From an uncultured Thalassotalea sp. (GTDB taxonomy: Bacteria > Pseudomonadota > Gammaproteobacteria > Enterobacterales > Alteromonadaceae), in assembly GCA_947492575.1 (NCBI GenBank), contig CANLNK010000004.1:1-64000 (forward strand): a DNA stretch of 64,000 nucleotides. Direction: 5' to 3'. Under the pieces are notes generated by a model. That model had not been told where the DNA came from. It did not search any database and saw nothing but the letters and a program-made list of their open reading frames with translations. This document shows, piece after piece, positions 36,024 to 45,895 of the stretch. The translations under genes and the position numbers were made by a program. Numbering within the stretch: position 1 is the first letter of the stretch; each line of letters starts with the position of its first letter.

Positions 36024-36674
36024 TTAAACACTAACAACTGGGTAATTTGCCTCTCCCCATAACTGATCCGGATTATCCATCATGATATCAATAAGAATTG
36101 GAACTAGTTTACTTAAGAATGAGACACCGTCACGAATTTGAGCTCGATTAGCACCACTGTTCCATGTCGCACCACCATGAACTATTTGGTTTCTTAACGT
36201 GTACAGCCTTTGTAAAATAATAGTAATAACAATATCAGTTCTTTTATTACTTAACGCGTAATTAGCGGCTGCTTTCGCTTTTGAAAAACGCTCTTTCCAC
36301 TCATCTTCTGAAAGCTTGCCATTATGATGATCCCAAAATGGCTGAAAAATGAATTGATTATCTAATAATACTCGAATGGTTGATGAAAACTGTGACCAAA
36401 TAAGTTCCGACATTCCACCACTACTATCCAACTCAACAAGCTTTTCAATAAATAATGAGAAAGCCTCAGATTCAGAATGTCTTAATACTTCTGTATCTTG
36501 AGCATATGCTGCATTGAAGGCAATCCATAGGAATATAAATTGACTGTCTTGATCATCATTACATTGCTCAGATTTATTCAGCCAACTGAGAGCACGGTGT
36601 ACTCTTAAAGCTAGATTTTCCGAGAAACCATCTCTAACTTCTCTTTGCTTGTCTTTTAATAATGAATAATCCAT
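36024..36674 (-). CDS. HEPN-domain protein (Apea-like)
   Basis: 216 residues, all-helical. The HEPN RNase motif Rx4H is seen as RNQIVH (161-166), inside LYTLRNQIVHGGATW, the usual Apea/HEPN form. HEPN proteins in defence islands are RNases or adaptor parts of toxin-antitoxin and abortive-infection systems. A strong TAGGAGA site precedes the start. It lies between the GTPase gene and the helicase fusion, so it may be the effector that cuts RNA. Confidence 0.75.
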   Translation of the reverse strand: MDYSLLKDKQREVRDGFSENLALRVHRALSWLNKSEQCNDDQDSQFIFLWIAFNAAYAQDTEVLRHSESEAFSLFIEKLVELDSSGGMSELIWSQFSSTIRVLLDNQFIFQPFWDHHNGKLSEDEWKERFSKAKAAANYALSNKRTDIVITIILQRLYTLRNQIVHGGATWNSGANRAQIRDGVSFLSKLVPILIDIMMDNPDQLWGEANYPVVSV

Positions 36675-36713
36675 ATAAATCCTGTCTCCTAAAAACTCAA
36701 TGAATTCATTTTG

Positions 36714-38465
36714 CTAAAGTGTAGGTTCGTGTTCTAACCCAGCTTCAACAGTGTTGTTTACATTCGAGTTTATCGTGTTGAGTTTGCTAATAATAATGGC
36801 TAATTGCTTTCGATTTTCTTCCAAATCATTGGAGCCTAACTCCATTTCAGCCAGTATTTTTTCAAACTCTTTGAGCTGAGGTGCAAAAAAATCAAACGTT
36901 TTTTCATCATCACTCATTAACTCATAAAGTTCTTTAAAAGTATCTTTTAGCATCTCCCCAATATTATTTTTAATATCTTGAAGTTTCTGTTCTTGTTCTC
37001 GCTCCTGGTAAGCACTCATAAGATCTGAAATAACACTTATCGTAGCGCCAATAGGACCTGACCATTTGCTTAAATTAGCAGCAAGTTTAGATGCTTCCCA
37101 AGGTTTAAATTTAATAACCACACCTAAATTACTTAAAATATCTCTTGCGGTAAAAATAGCTGTTTTAATCGAATCTACCGGAATTTTTGATATGCTTTTT
37201 GCTACGCCGCTTGCTGCATTAAGCGAGCTTTTCGATAGTGAATTAATAAAAGTTTCACTTGTGTCTAAATGTCTTTTTATGTCACTACCAATCTGATTGG
37301 TGATTTGGGCGGATTGTTCAAAATAACGGTCAATTGTCGTTTTGATTTTCAGGTTTAGCTTGTAGCCGATATCGTCTCCATTATAACCAATCTCATCTTC
37401 TAAAAATGGCTTGATATCTTCTAGTGATAACGCTCTTAATTTTGAAAGTAGTTTATTTTCAATAACGTTAAGCTCTTCGTACAACTCTCTAGATAGACGC
37501 TTTACTTGTTTCTTCCCACTAACAATATCTTGTGCTATTCGCTCTGTTTCTTGTTTATTCTGCTTAAAATATGCATCAAGAGTATCTAATTCTTGGCTAG
37601 CATCTTTTACTTTGTTTGATATAAGGTCACTTACGACATCCATACCGGTCTTGGTAATGAGGTCTTGTGGCAAATTACTACTTAGGACGTCAGTAGTCAT
37701 AGATTTAAGATCATTTATTCTTGAGCGACTTTCATAATGCTCAGGTTTAGAGAACCAAAATTCTAAGCCTCTTCCGCCTGGGTTAGAGGCCATGCATACC
37801 ACGCGAGTATTGCTTAATTCACTTGCTGTTAAGTTAGCAGCTCGAACAAGTTTTTCACCTAGTGTTTTTTTCTTTATCTCTGCTTGCTGATCAAACATCA
37901 CTTGTTCAGTTAAGTCTGTGACTTCATCCATTTTATTAATTACGAATATAGTGGATGAAAGCTTATTTAGGTCTCGTAAGACCCACTTAACTATATCATT
38001 ATGGCTTTCTTTTAAAGGGTTAGTTGCATCGACTACGTACAATACAATATGGGCTTCAGATATATATTGCTTTGTAAGATCACTATACATAACTTGGCTG
38101 CCATTTATTTCTTTTTCTTTGTCGCCAAATAAGCCAGGAGTATCAATGATTTCACATTTTTCTGGCAAGCCTTCAGGTTTGTATACCGCTATGCGATCTG
38201 AAGACTCGTTAATGTCTATATTCATATCATCCATAATGTGACCGAGCCATGACGCTATAACACTTGTTTTCCCATCAGAAAAAGCGCCTAAGAGTGCTAT
38301 TTTCAGCACGTCATCATTGATTGAATTTAAAGCTGATTTAATTTTTTCGAAGCCGTCATCTACGTTCATCCCTAAAGATGAAAGCTCCTGTAAAATACCA
38401 TCTAATTCTCCCAGCTTCTCACTAACCGCTTGTTTTTCTAAATTAAACTGCTTGAATTGTTCCAT
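36714..38465 (-). CDS. LeoA-like dynamin-family GTPase
   Basis: 583 residues. GTPase motifs: G1 GAFSDGKTS (60-68), G3 DTPGLFGD (108-115) and G4 NKMD (177-180). The middle and C-terminal parts are helical with amphipathic stretches (about 280-450), as in bacterial dynamin-like LeoA proteins that work with a partner GTPase. The gene overlaps the stop of the previous GTPase-body gene by 23 bases. It is most likely a membrane-remodelling or membrane-sensing GTPase. Confidence 0.8.
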   Translation of the reverse strand: MEQFKQFNLEKQAVSEKLGELDGILQELSSLGMNVDDGFEKIKSALNSINDDVLKIALLGAFSDGKTSVIASWLGHIMDDMNIDINESSDRIAVYKPEGLPEKCEIIDTPGLFGDKEKEINGSQVMYSDLTKQYISEAHIVLYVVDATNPLKESHNDIVKWVLRDLNKLSSTIFVINKMDEVTDLTEQVMFDQQAEIKKKTLGEKLVRAANLTASELSNTRVVCMASNPGGRGLEFWFSKPEHYESRSRINDLKSMTTDVLSSNLPQDLITKTGMDVVSDLISNKVKDASQELDTLDAYFKQNKQETERIAQDIVSGKKQVKRLSRELYEELNVIENKLLSKLRALSLEDIKPFLEDEIGYNGDDIGYKLNLKIKTTIDRYFEQSAQITNQIGSDIKRHLDTSETFINSLSKSSLNAASGVAKSISKIPVDSIKTAIFTARDILSNLGVVIKFKPWEASKLAANLSKWSGPIGATISVISDLMSAYQEREQEQKLQDIKNNIGEMLKDTFKELYELMSDDEKTFDFFAPQLKEFEKILAEMELGSNDLEENRKQLAIIISKLNTINSNVNNTVEAGLEHEPTL

Positions 38466-40149
38466 AAGGCATTGCTTCCACTTTTTCTGATAAATTAGTC
38501 ATTATTTTTATTTGTTGATTAATCACTTCAATAGGGGCATTTACACTTTTTTGAAGAATATCAACTTGTTCTTTAATTGGGGATAATATGTTGTTACTGA
38601 CATCATTGATAACTTGCTCAAGATCTTCATTTACTTTATTTAGAGCTGAGTAGCGAACATCCTCAATTTTACTTTGAACCCTAGACTGGGCTTTTCGAAT
38701 TCTCTTAGCTTTACTTGTAAAAATTGATAATACAGTTGAAAGGACCCCTACCACAGCACCAGCAATAGCACCTGGAATAGCTCCAATTCCCCCAAATGCG
38801 CTGCCAATAGCAAAACCTGAAGCAGTATAAGAGGCAATATTAAAAGCAAACTTACCAAAGTCTTTCAAATCAAAGCCCATTTCAATTTTAGCGGTTTGAA
38901 AATGAACTTTACTTAGAGACTTGATATTTTCTATATCTGTTTGAAATTCAACTCTTTGAATATCTTCTATAAGACGTACCATTGCAGCTTGTAAGTCATC
39001 TAGTAATACATCAACGCATTTATTAAAGTGCTCTGAGAAGTCCTTTTCTAAGTTTTCTTGCCCCTCATTACTCGCTCGCTTTAACTGTCTAGATATAACG
39101 TCTTCATCTCCAAAGTTATCTTCAACAATATCATCTGCCTTGTTTGCAAGGTTAGAAAAAAATTGCTCAAGTAAATTTCGTCGCCGATTGCATAAACTTT
39201 GTTTAAACAAGAAGAACTTATCATTGATAGATGCTTCACAAGCAGAAAATTCAGGTTTGATTTTTTCAGAAAAAGATTGGTAATCAGACAATAAACTTTT
39301 CAATATTGATGAGTTTTCGTTGAGTAATTCTTTTACTTTTTCTTTATTACTTTCAACGATGTCTTCACGAAAAGTTGCAGCCTTATTCTCTAAAACATTC
39401 GCAACATTTTTAATACCACTAAATTCTTGCATGGCTTCATACGTATGAAAATGTTTAAGAAAATTTCGTTGTTGGATTATTAGATCATTCTCTCTAGAGG
39501 AATGAATAGTTGATATATTTTGCTCGGTTTTAGCTAATGAAGAAAATGCTAATAAACCTTGAACACAATGAGCTGGTAAAAGCCTTTTCTCACCAATACA
39601 TTGCTCTAACACTTCGGTAGTTTGCGTTAAGCCCGTTTTATTATGCTCGTTATTCAGAGATACTCTATCTTCCTCAAATTCATAGGAGTCAGCATTCCCC
39701 CTCACGTTCAATAAAGGACAAACCTGTGTTCCACGATTTAAATAGCTTTTGATCTTATCTGCCGTAACTTTTTCGGGCTTTTTATTAGTACCGTTAACGT
39801 AAAAAACCAAATGGGCTTTAGCTACAGCTTGTTTTACCATTGTTTCATATTTTGATTCGTTACCTTCAATTCCCGGAACGTCAATTAAATGAAACTTTTT
39901 ACCAGAATTACATAACACATAAGTTGTGTTGCCTTGAGTAAAGTCAGCTTTGCCTGTGCCAATGATAGTTCCATCTGTTTGGAATATCACACTATGTGAA
40001 TCAATAACATCTTTAAAAGAGTTAACGAGCAAATCCATTTCCGTTAAGGTTTTACTTACCAAATCAGTTTTGTTTGTTTCTTCGACAGCCATACTACTAT
40101 TTAGGCTATGCGAAGACGTGTCCATTGAGGCATCTGTAGCGCAATTCAT
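38443..40149 (-). CDS. Dynamin-like GTPase body lacking its P-loop (second half of a split GTPase)
   Basis: About 568 residues from the ATG at 40149. It has the G2-type segment GTIIGTGKADFTQ and G3 DVPGIEG (about 90-96) plus a NVRGNAD stretch, but no G1 P-loop. The P-loop is in the preceding gene. The rest is long helical dynamin-like sequence with a glycine-rich hydrophobic segment (about 430-470, SGFAIGSAFGGIGAIPGAI). The start is preceded by GGAGG and lies 1 base after the upstream stop (TAA-T-ATG), so translation is coupled. An in-frame TTG at 40161 is the alternative. Confidence 0.75.
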   Translation of the reverse strand: MNCATDASMDTSSHSLNSSMAVEETNKTDLVSKTLTEMDLLVNSFKDVIDSHSVIFQTDGTIIGTGKADFTQGNTTYVLCNSGKKFHLIDVPGIEGNESKYETMVKQAVAKAHLVFYVNGTNKKPEKVTADKIKSYLNRGTQVCPLLNVRGNADSYEFEEDRVSLNNEHNKTGLTQTTEVLEQCIGEKRLLPAHCVQGLLAFSSLAKTEQNISTIHSSRENDLIIQQRNFLKHFHTYEAMQEFSGIKNVANVLENKAATFREDIVESNKEKVKELLNENSSILKSLLSDYQSFSEKIKPEFSACEASINDKFFLFKQSLCNRRRNLLEQFFSNLANKADDIVEDNFGDEDVISRQLKRASNEGQENLEKDFSEHFNKCVDVLLDDLQAAMVRLIEDIQRVEFQTDIENIKSLSKVHFQTAKIEMGFDLKDFGKFAFNIASYTASGFAIGSAFGGIGAIPGAIAGAVVGVLSTVLSIFTSKAKRIRKAQSRVQSKIEDVRYSALNKVNEDLEQVINDVSNNILSPIKEQVDILQKSVNAPIEVINQQIKIMTNLSEKVEAMPYGTIQAV

Positions 40150-40150
40150 A

Positions 40151-40714
40151 TTAGCCTCCAAACATAATCCAACACAAACTAGTGAACCCTGCGCCTAATA
40201 AAGCACCCACAAAAAGGCTAATAATATTTTTTTTCTTAATTCTCTGGGAAGATTCTAGTTGAATGATATCCGCTATTTTAATTACTTCATTTTGCAAAGA
40301 TTGATATTGTGTAGCCTGTGTTAGTGCAACCTGTTCAATATAGTTTTTCACAACCACCACATGCTCTTCTAATATTTGCTTTGCTCTATTTAAATCATTA
40401 ATGTTTGAATTGATTAAGTTTTGACGAGACTCTTCATTAAACAGTATGCGAAGAGACTCTATAATTGTACTTTTGCCAGCATTAGTTTCACCAAAAAATG
40501 CAATAACAAAGTTTTCCCATTCAGCATTTTCTTGCAATAGTCCGAGCTCACTATCAAAGTGGCTTTTGATTGATGCTAGTTGAGCAACAATTCCACTGAG
40601 CTTTTCTTTACCTTCTTGATTATCTAGGGTCAGAGAAGAAAGATCTCCTCGTGCGCCTTCTAGACTTTCTGAAATGTCCTTGTATAACCTATTGAACTGT
40701 ACTGCTTGCTCCAT
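40151..40714 (-). CDS. P-loop-bearing half of the split GTPase, C-terminal membrane anchor
   Basis: 187 residues. An N-terminal helical region is followed by G1 GETNAGKST (75-83) and a coiled-coil-like stretch. A C-terminal membrane helix follows (about 163-185, SLFVGALLGAGFTSLCWIM). It has no G3 or G4 motif; those are in the gene that follows. This gene and 38443-40149 together give one complete GTPase domain. The stop is intact and no frameshift is needed to explain it, given the ribosome site in the overlap. Confidence 0.75.
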   Translation of the reverse strand: MEQAVQFNRLYKDISESLEGARGDLSSLTLDNQEGKEKLSGIVAQLASIKSHFDSELGLLQENAEWENFVIAFFGETNAGKSTIIESLRILFNEESRQNLINSNINDLNRAKQILEEHVVVVKNYIEQVALTQATQYQSLQNEVIKIADIIQLESSQRIKKKNIISLFVGALLGAGFTSLCWIMFGG

Positions 40715-40747
40715 GTTTTTCCCTTTTTGATAAACTTTTTTAACTAC

Positions 40748-41278
40748 TCAAAAATTTATTACTGACGCGTACACTAAATGTTCTCTACCATTTTCAATAT
40801 ACGGTTCAATTACTTCGCCTTCGTTAACCAACAGAAGAGGACGGAAGCTTCCTTTTAAATCGCAATGGTTTTTAAACTCGATTTCTGAACGTGACTGGTC
40901 ATCACCATTTTTTAACACACTAAAACAGTCACCTTCCCAGCGACCAATTAACAACTTATGGTCATCGGCTATATAAAAGCAGCCAACTTTAAGCTGCTCC
41001 ATTGGGATATAACCAGGTGATAACTTAGCATCTTCTATTGATATTTCATTAAACGGCTGAAAACAGCCTTCTTTAGCTGTAAAATATGGTTCGAATTTAA
41101 TACCTGGTTTTGTCTTTTGCTTAGTTTTAAAACTGCCGTTATAAACTAAGCAATCAGTTATTACTTCGAAGCATTCACCATCCCAACGTCCGACCTCGCC
41201 GTTTCGTCCTTTACCAACATACCAGTTACCGATGACTAACTGTGATTTCTCAATTTGCTTTACAGTCATACTACTCAT
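40748..41278 (-). CDS. Small protein with an internally duplicated motif
   Basis: 176 residues. The segment VGRWDGECFEV (29-39) recurs as IGRWEGDCFSV (111-121), an 82-residue period, so the protein is a tandem duplication of one beta-rich unit. No family is recognised. It lies 26 bases after the caspase-like gene and 33 before the P-loop gene. It may be a substrate, sensor or inhibitor of the protease. Confidence 0.6.
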   Translation of the reverse strand: MSSMTVKQIEKSQLVIGNWYVGKGRNGEVGRWDGECFEVITDCLVYNGSFKTKQKTKPGIKFEPYFTAKEGCFQPFNEISIEDAKLSPGYIPMEQLKVGCFYIADDHKLLIGRWEGDCFSVLKNGDDQSRSEIEFKNHCDLKGSFRPLLLVNEGEVIEPYIENGREHLVYASVINF

Positions 41279-41304
41279 TCACCTGTAAATTTTGATTAAA
41301 CCGA

Positions 41305-41946
41305 TTAAATTAACTCACAAATAGAACTAGCACGTTTAGCGTTATAAGCAATCACTTTAAAGCCAAGCTCTTTTACTAAGCCATTAGCTTGCCGTTTTAT
41401 TTCTTCGCAAACTAACTCAATTCGGTTCAGAGTGCTCAGCTGCTTTCCATCCTTATCATGTTTTGCTTCTAGATATTCATGCCAGAAAATCGCATCTAAG
41501 GCGGTAGACTTAACGAAATCTACTTCTTTCGTATAACCTGCTATCCATCTAATTTGTTCGCCTTTAGCACTAAGTAATAACTTCTCTAAATTTTTACTGT
41601 TGCCAAAGCTACAACTACCAAAGTAAATAGAGTCTAATTTTCCACGGCAATCATTTGTCGCTTTAATAAGGTTTGATAGTTTAACTGTGCTGATTACATC
41701 CTCATTGGATCCTAATATCCCTTCTTTGGAACCATGCGCAGCAAAATAGATATTATGAATGTTGTTTGTTGAGGCCAACCGCAATACTATTTCTTTGAGC
41801 GCATCGCTATTATTAAACATTTCATAGTGATATTGATGCGGCGAACCAAAATGCAAATCACTTATCAAATCAAACAAGCTTCTTACCGAAATATTTTTAT
41901 CTTTAAACCATTTGCCTTCAATAACAGCAATATTACTATCGTTCAT
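41305..41946 (-). CDS. Caspase-like (clan CD) protease
   Basis: 213 residues. The catalytic dyad of the caspase/CHAT fold is seen: His71 in IYFAAHGSKEGI and Cys112 in SIYFGSCSFGN, each after a beta strand. WIAGYTKEVDFVKSTALDA follows, a pattern also seen in the DUF6642 group. An AAGGAGA ribosome site precedes the ATG. Bacterial caspase-like proteases in defence islands act as cell-killing effectors activated by a partner. It is the first gene of the block; the 53 bases before it leave little room for a promoter. Confidence 0.7.
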   Translation of the reverse strand: MNDSNIAVIEGKWFKDKNISVRSLFDLISDLHFGSPHQYHYEMFNNSDALKEIVLRLASTNNIHNIYFAAHGSKEGILGSNEDVISTVKLSNLIKATNDCRGKLDSIYFGSCSFGNSKNLEKLLLSAKGEQIRWIAGYTKEVDFVKSTALDAIFWHEYLEAKHDKDGKQLSTLNRIELVCEEIKRQANGLVKELGFKVIAYNAKRASSICELI

Positions 41947-41999
41947 TTTGTCTCCTTACAATCCAACACTGTGCTGCATAACTGTTTATAAATAACGAT

Positions 42000-42746
42000 T
42001 TAATAACTCCAATCCTCATAAGCCAAAGGCAAGCTATTAAGCAAGTCTCTGCGTTCACGCCAGTTAGGCATGTGCTTATCCATGAAAGCTCGAAAACGCT
42101 CATTGTGGTGACGTTCTAGCAAGTGAACTAGCTCGTGGGCAAGGATGAACTCCATACACTCTGGTGGCTTCTTAGCAAGTTCGAGGTTAAGCCATATACG
42201 CTTCGCTTGAATATTGCAGCTTCCCCATTTGGTTTTCATCTTTTTGATATTGAGAGAATTAGCGTTTACACCTAGTTTTTTTTCCCATTGAGATAATAAC
42301 TTCTCAAGTGAGCGCTGCATTTCATCTCGATAAAAACGGTTAAGCAGTTTGAGCTTATTGTCGGTTGACGTATTTTCTGCAACTGCTAACACTAAATTAC
42401 CGTTGCCTTTTGCGGTGACTGCATATTTTCCTTTCGCCTCAACAAGCTTTAAACGGTATTTTTTACCCCATAAATAGTGGCATTCACCATTTACCATTTC
42501 ACGAATTGATTGGCGTTCTTGCCCTGCAAAATCAGCTTGCTGTCTTTTAATCCAGGCAAGCTTGTTGACTATAGCTAGTCTAACTTTTTGCTCACTTGTG
42601 TCATTAGGAATTGAGAGTCGCACTTTGCCATTGGGCGGAAGCACGCTCAGGTGAATGTTTTTAATAGCTCTGCGATTTAGTTCTACATCAATATCACCAA
42701 TACGAACTACTTCAACGCTTTGAGCATTGTTTTTGGTATGGCGCAC
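42000..42746 (-). CDS. YgjP-like metallopeptidase (DUF45), type I RM associated
   Basis: 248 residues. The zinc site HELVHLLERHHNERF lies near 205-220. The C-terminus reads MPNWRERRDLLNSLPLAYEDW. Proteins of this group are commonly encoded next to hsdR. The start overlaps the hsdR stop by 1 base, so it is in the same operon. The role in restriction is not established. Confidence 0.85.
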   Translation of the reverse strand: MRHTKNNAQSVEVVRIGDIDVELNRRAIKNIHLSVLPPNGKVRLSIPNDTSEQKVRLAIVNKLAWIKRQQADFAGQERQSIREMVNGECHYLWGKKYRLKLVEAKGKYAVTAKGNGNLVLAVAENTSTDNKLKLLNRFYRDEMQRSLEKLLSQWEKKLGVNANSLNIKKMKTKWGSCNIQAKRIWLNLELAKKPPECMEFILAHELVHLLERHHNERFRAFMDKHMPNWRERRDLLNSLPLAYEDWSY

Positions 42747-45700
42747 TAATGGTATTCCTTCTGAGCTTTAATTAGCTCCATCACATCAATAATATTGATG
42801 TCGTAAGCTGCCGCTTCTTCTCGAACTGCGTTGGCTATCTCACGTTCTTTAAATCTATCTCCTAGCCAATCAGCTTTCTTAGTATAACGAACTGCGGTAT
42901 CAATTTTAGTTGTAAGTACTTCATCGTTACCGAAGTTATCATAAATTGCTTGTTTGGCTGGCGTATCAACAGAAGTGGGGTAGTTTTGATTGCTATTTTC
43001 AGTTGGATTTACCACTTTCTTAGCGAGTGCTCTAATTTGCTCTAGATACTCTTGATAGCTAATAGCTTGCTCTCTTCGCTGCTTAATGATTTCATCAAGC
43101 AACGTTGCCATGCTGTCAAAGTATTTAGGGTTTACTGGATTTTCATCAACGATGGTTTTTCTTACGTTATTTTCAATGGTTTCTGCCATTGCGTCTTCGT
43201 TATCACGCAAGCCTTCAGGTAAATCTTCTAAGCCTTTACCGTTGTTGTTCACCACTAGATCAATTAAGCCTAACTCTTCAAAATCCATCAGTAATTCACT
43301 GTCATCGGCTCGAATATACATATCCAATAGATGACGCATCGCTGGCTCAAAACGTTTCATTTCGAGTAAGTCGCCACTGGCAAGTTTTACTTCGTCCCGA
43401 ACCTTTTCAAAGTATGCGACTTCTTTCTTAATATTTTCGGCTTCTTCAAAGGTGTAACCAGCTTGCTCCATTTCATTAGCAAGGTTGGTGTAAGCTCGGA
43501 TCAGCTTGGCGACCGATTGATACAGGGTTAAACGCAATGCCTCTTTTTCGGTGCGCTCACTTTCATCTTTAGGTTCAACACCTGATTCACCACAAAAATA
43601 ATGGATAAAATCTTTAGTATCTCTAGGTGCATTCACTGGTTCACATAATGCTCTTACTGCCTCTAGGGCATTATCTAAATCAGCACGAGATTCTTGTAAT
43701 CGATCTTTTAAAAGCCCTTTAACATCATCAGCGTCATAGCCATCAAACGCCTCTGCTGTGTAATCTTTAATAGCTTTGTCGAGAGAACGGAACAAATCTT
43801 TGTAGTCGATTATATAGCCGTAGTCTTTGTCTTCACCATCCAATCGGTTTACACGGCAGATTGCTTGGAAAAGGTTGTGGTCAGCCATTTTTTTATCTAT
43901 ATAAAGATAAGTTGCTGAAGGGGCATCGAAGCCAGTGAGCAGCTTATCTACAACGATCAGCAGACGCATTTGACCCGGTTCTTCAATAAAGCGTTTCTTA
44001 ACGGCTTTTTCGAACTCTTCAACACGCTTGGCTGCTTCTTCTTCGCTTTGCTCAAAGTACTCAGCTAACATCTTGCGATAGGTGTCATACTTAAACAGCT
44101 TTTCAGTTAACCCCTCACCAGATTCTTCGCCTTTTATTGTGCTAGCCGCAGGTTGATAACTAGTTACTACCGCACATTTACCAGCAAGGTCAGTTTTGCT
44201 AAATAGATCATAGACCACACAAGCTTGATGGACGCTGGCGCACACTAGCATGGCGTTACCTCTACCAGACATCAATGCAGGTTTGATTTCCATGTCCATT
44301 AAAATGTCGCTAACAATTTGCTCCAAACGAGATTTGCTGGAGAGCACTTTTTGCATGGTGCCCCATTTTTGTTTGAGCTGCATTTTGGCAAGGTTAGATA
44401 AGCCTTTAGTCTTAGCTTCAAACCATTGATCTACTTTTTTCTCTGAGGTTAAGTGCTGATCAATATCTCTCGCTTCATAACGAAGGTCGAGCACCACACC
44501 GTCACTTACCGCTTCATCAAATTTGTAGGTGTGAATATAAGGGCCGAAGACTTCTAAGGATTTCTTCTTATCCTTTTTCATCAGTGGCGTACCCGTAAAA
44601 CCAATAAACATGGCTTCAGGCAAAATGGCTTTCATCGCTTCATGAAGCTTGCCCGATTGAGTTCGATGACACTCATCAACAAATACAAACAAGTCACCTT
44701 TTGCTGCAAAGTCACTTGGTAGGTTTTTGGTTAATGCCTCAAGGTAGTCTTTTGTTGCTTCATCATCGTCTTCTTCTGTAACTGCTTCACCATTTCGACC
44801 AAACTTATGCACTAAAGAACAGAATAACCAAGGATTAGGTTGATTAAGCGTGGCAACCAAATCCCGTCCGCTTTTTGTACGATAGATCTCTTCATCAACA
44901 CCAGAGAATACTTTTTCTATTTGTTCGTCTAATTCGGTTCGATCAGTAACAATAAGCACCCTTGAATCCGTTATATTTTCACGTATCCATTTGGCAAGCC
45001 AAACCATGGTTAAGCTTTTACCTGAACCTTGCGTGTGCCAAATGATGCCATCATCGTGCGTTTTTACGTGCTTCTGTGCCGCTTGGATGCCGAAGTATTG
45101 GTTGTGGCGGCATGTTTTCTTAACGCCAGCGTCAAACACAATAAAGTCGTGAATCAGTTGTAGGAATCGCTTTTTATCGCACAATTGCGCGATATGAGTA
45201 TCAAGCAAGTTCTCTGTTTTTATGTCGCTTGCTGGTAGTGGTTTGGGGTTTTCTTTACCGTTACACTCTTTCCATTCAAGGTAATATTTTTCAGATGTTT
45301 CAATGGTGCCGTAGCGGACACCTTGTGTGTCATTACCTGCCATTACTAGCTGCATGGTGGTAAAAAAATTACGAATAAAGGCTTTTTTTTGATTGTCTAA
45401 GTTTTGGCGAATACCTTCGCTGACAGATACTGAAGAGCGCTTTAATTCAATCACACCAAGCGCAATACCATTTACGTAGATAACAATATCAGGGCGCTTT
45501 TTCAATTCACCTTTTACGGTAACTTCTTCAGCAATGGCAAAATCGTTAGCCTCAGGGTTTTCCCAGTCAATTAGCCAAACGGTTTGGTTTAGTTCACCCG
45601 CACCTTCTTTTTCTTTTACGCCATAGCGCAGTAGGCGATAAACATCTTTGTTTGCATCAAAGAGCTTTTTACCTTCACCAAGAGCTGCGGCAGTATCAAG

Positions 45701-45895
45701 TTGACGTAATGTGCGGTTAATCAGCGCATCAGAAATTCTACGGTCTTTAAGCCATTTAGCCAGTAGGTCTTTTTCAATATTGCTATTACCTTCGCGGTAT
45801 TCCCAATTACCTAAGTAATCGTAATTAAGTTGTTCTTCAAAGAACTTAACAACGCGATTTTGGGTTTTACGTTCTAATTGACCAACATTACTCAT
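42746..45895 (-). CDS. hsdR: Type I restriction enzyme R subunit
   Basis: 1049 residues. The N-terminal endonuclease shows [20 protein letters not shown] (about 130-150). The translocase has Walker A TQGSGKSL (about 287) and DECH (about 406), then FTGTPL. The C-terminal helical part is for complex assembly. It cuts DNA after ATP-driven translocation when the site lacks methylation. It overlaps the DUF262 gene upstream by 8 bases. Confidence 0.92.
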   Translation of the reverse strand: MSNVGQLERKTQNRVVKFFEEQLNYDYLGNWEYREGNSNIEKDLLAKWLKDRRISDALINRTLRQLDTAAALGEGKKLFDANKDVYRLLRYGVKEKEGAGELNQTVWLIDWENPEANDFAIAEEVTVKGELKKRPDIVIYVNGIALGVIELKRSSVSVSEGIRQNLDNQKKAFIRNFFTTMQLVMAGNDTQGVRYGTIETSEKYYLEWKECNGKENPKPLPASDIKTENLLDTHIAQLCDKKRFLQLIHDFIVFDAGVKKTCRHNQYFGIQAAQKHVKTHDDGIIWHTQGSGKSLTMVWLAKWIRENITDSRVLIVTDRTELDEQIEKVFSGVDEEIYRTKSGRDLVATLNQPNPWLFCSLVHKFGRNGEAVTEEDDDEATKDYLEALTKNLPSDFAAKGDLFVFVDECHRTQSGKLHEAMKAILPEAMFIGFTGTPLMKKDKKKSLEVFGPYIHTYKFDEAVSDGVVLDLRYEARDIDQHLTSEKKVDQWFEAKTKGLSNLAKMQLKQKWGTMQKVLSSKSRLEQIVSDILMDMEIKPALMSGRGNAMLVCASVHQACVVYDLFSKTDLAGKCAVVTSYQPAASTIKGEESGEGLTEKLFKYDTYRKMLAEYFEQSEEEAAKRVEEFEKAVKKRFIEEPGQMRLLIVVDKLLTGFDAPSATYLYIDKKMADHNLFQAICRVNRLDGEDKDYGYIIDYKDLFRSLDKAIKDYTAEAFDGYDADDVKGLLKDRLQESRADLDNALEAVRALCEPVNAPRDTKDFIHYFCGESGVEPKDESERTEKEALRLTLYQSVAKLIRAYTNLANEMEQAGYTFEEAENIKKEVAYFEKVRDEVKLASGDLLEMKRFEPAMRHLLDMYIRADDSELLMDFEELGLIDLVVNNNGKGLEDLPEGLRDNEDAMAETIENNVRKTIVDENPVNPKYFDSMATLLDEIIKQRREQAISYQEYLEQIRALAKKVVNPTENSNQNYPTSVDTPAKQAIYDNFGNDEVLTTKIDTAVRYTKKADWLGDRFKEREIANAVREEAAAYDINIIDVMELIKAQKEYH

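Noticed and set aside
38443-40714. Split GTPase as a simple frameshift error
   Set aside because: The stop is followed within 1 base by an ATG with a GGAGG site in the correct place, and the first half ends in a full membrane helix. This favours two real genes, though resequencing would settle it.
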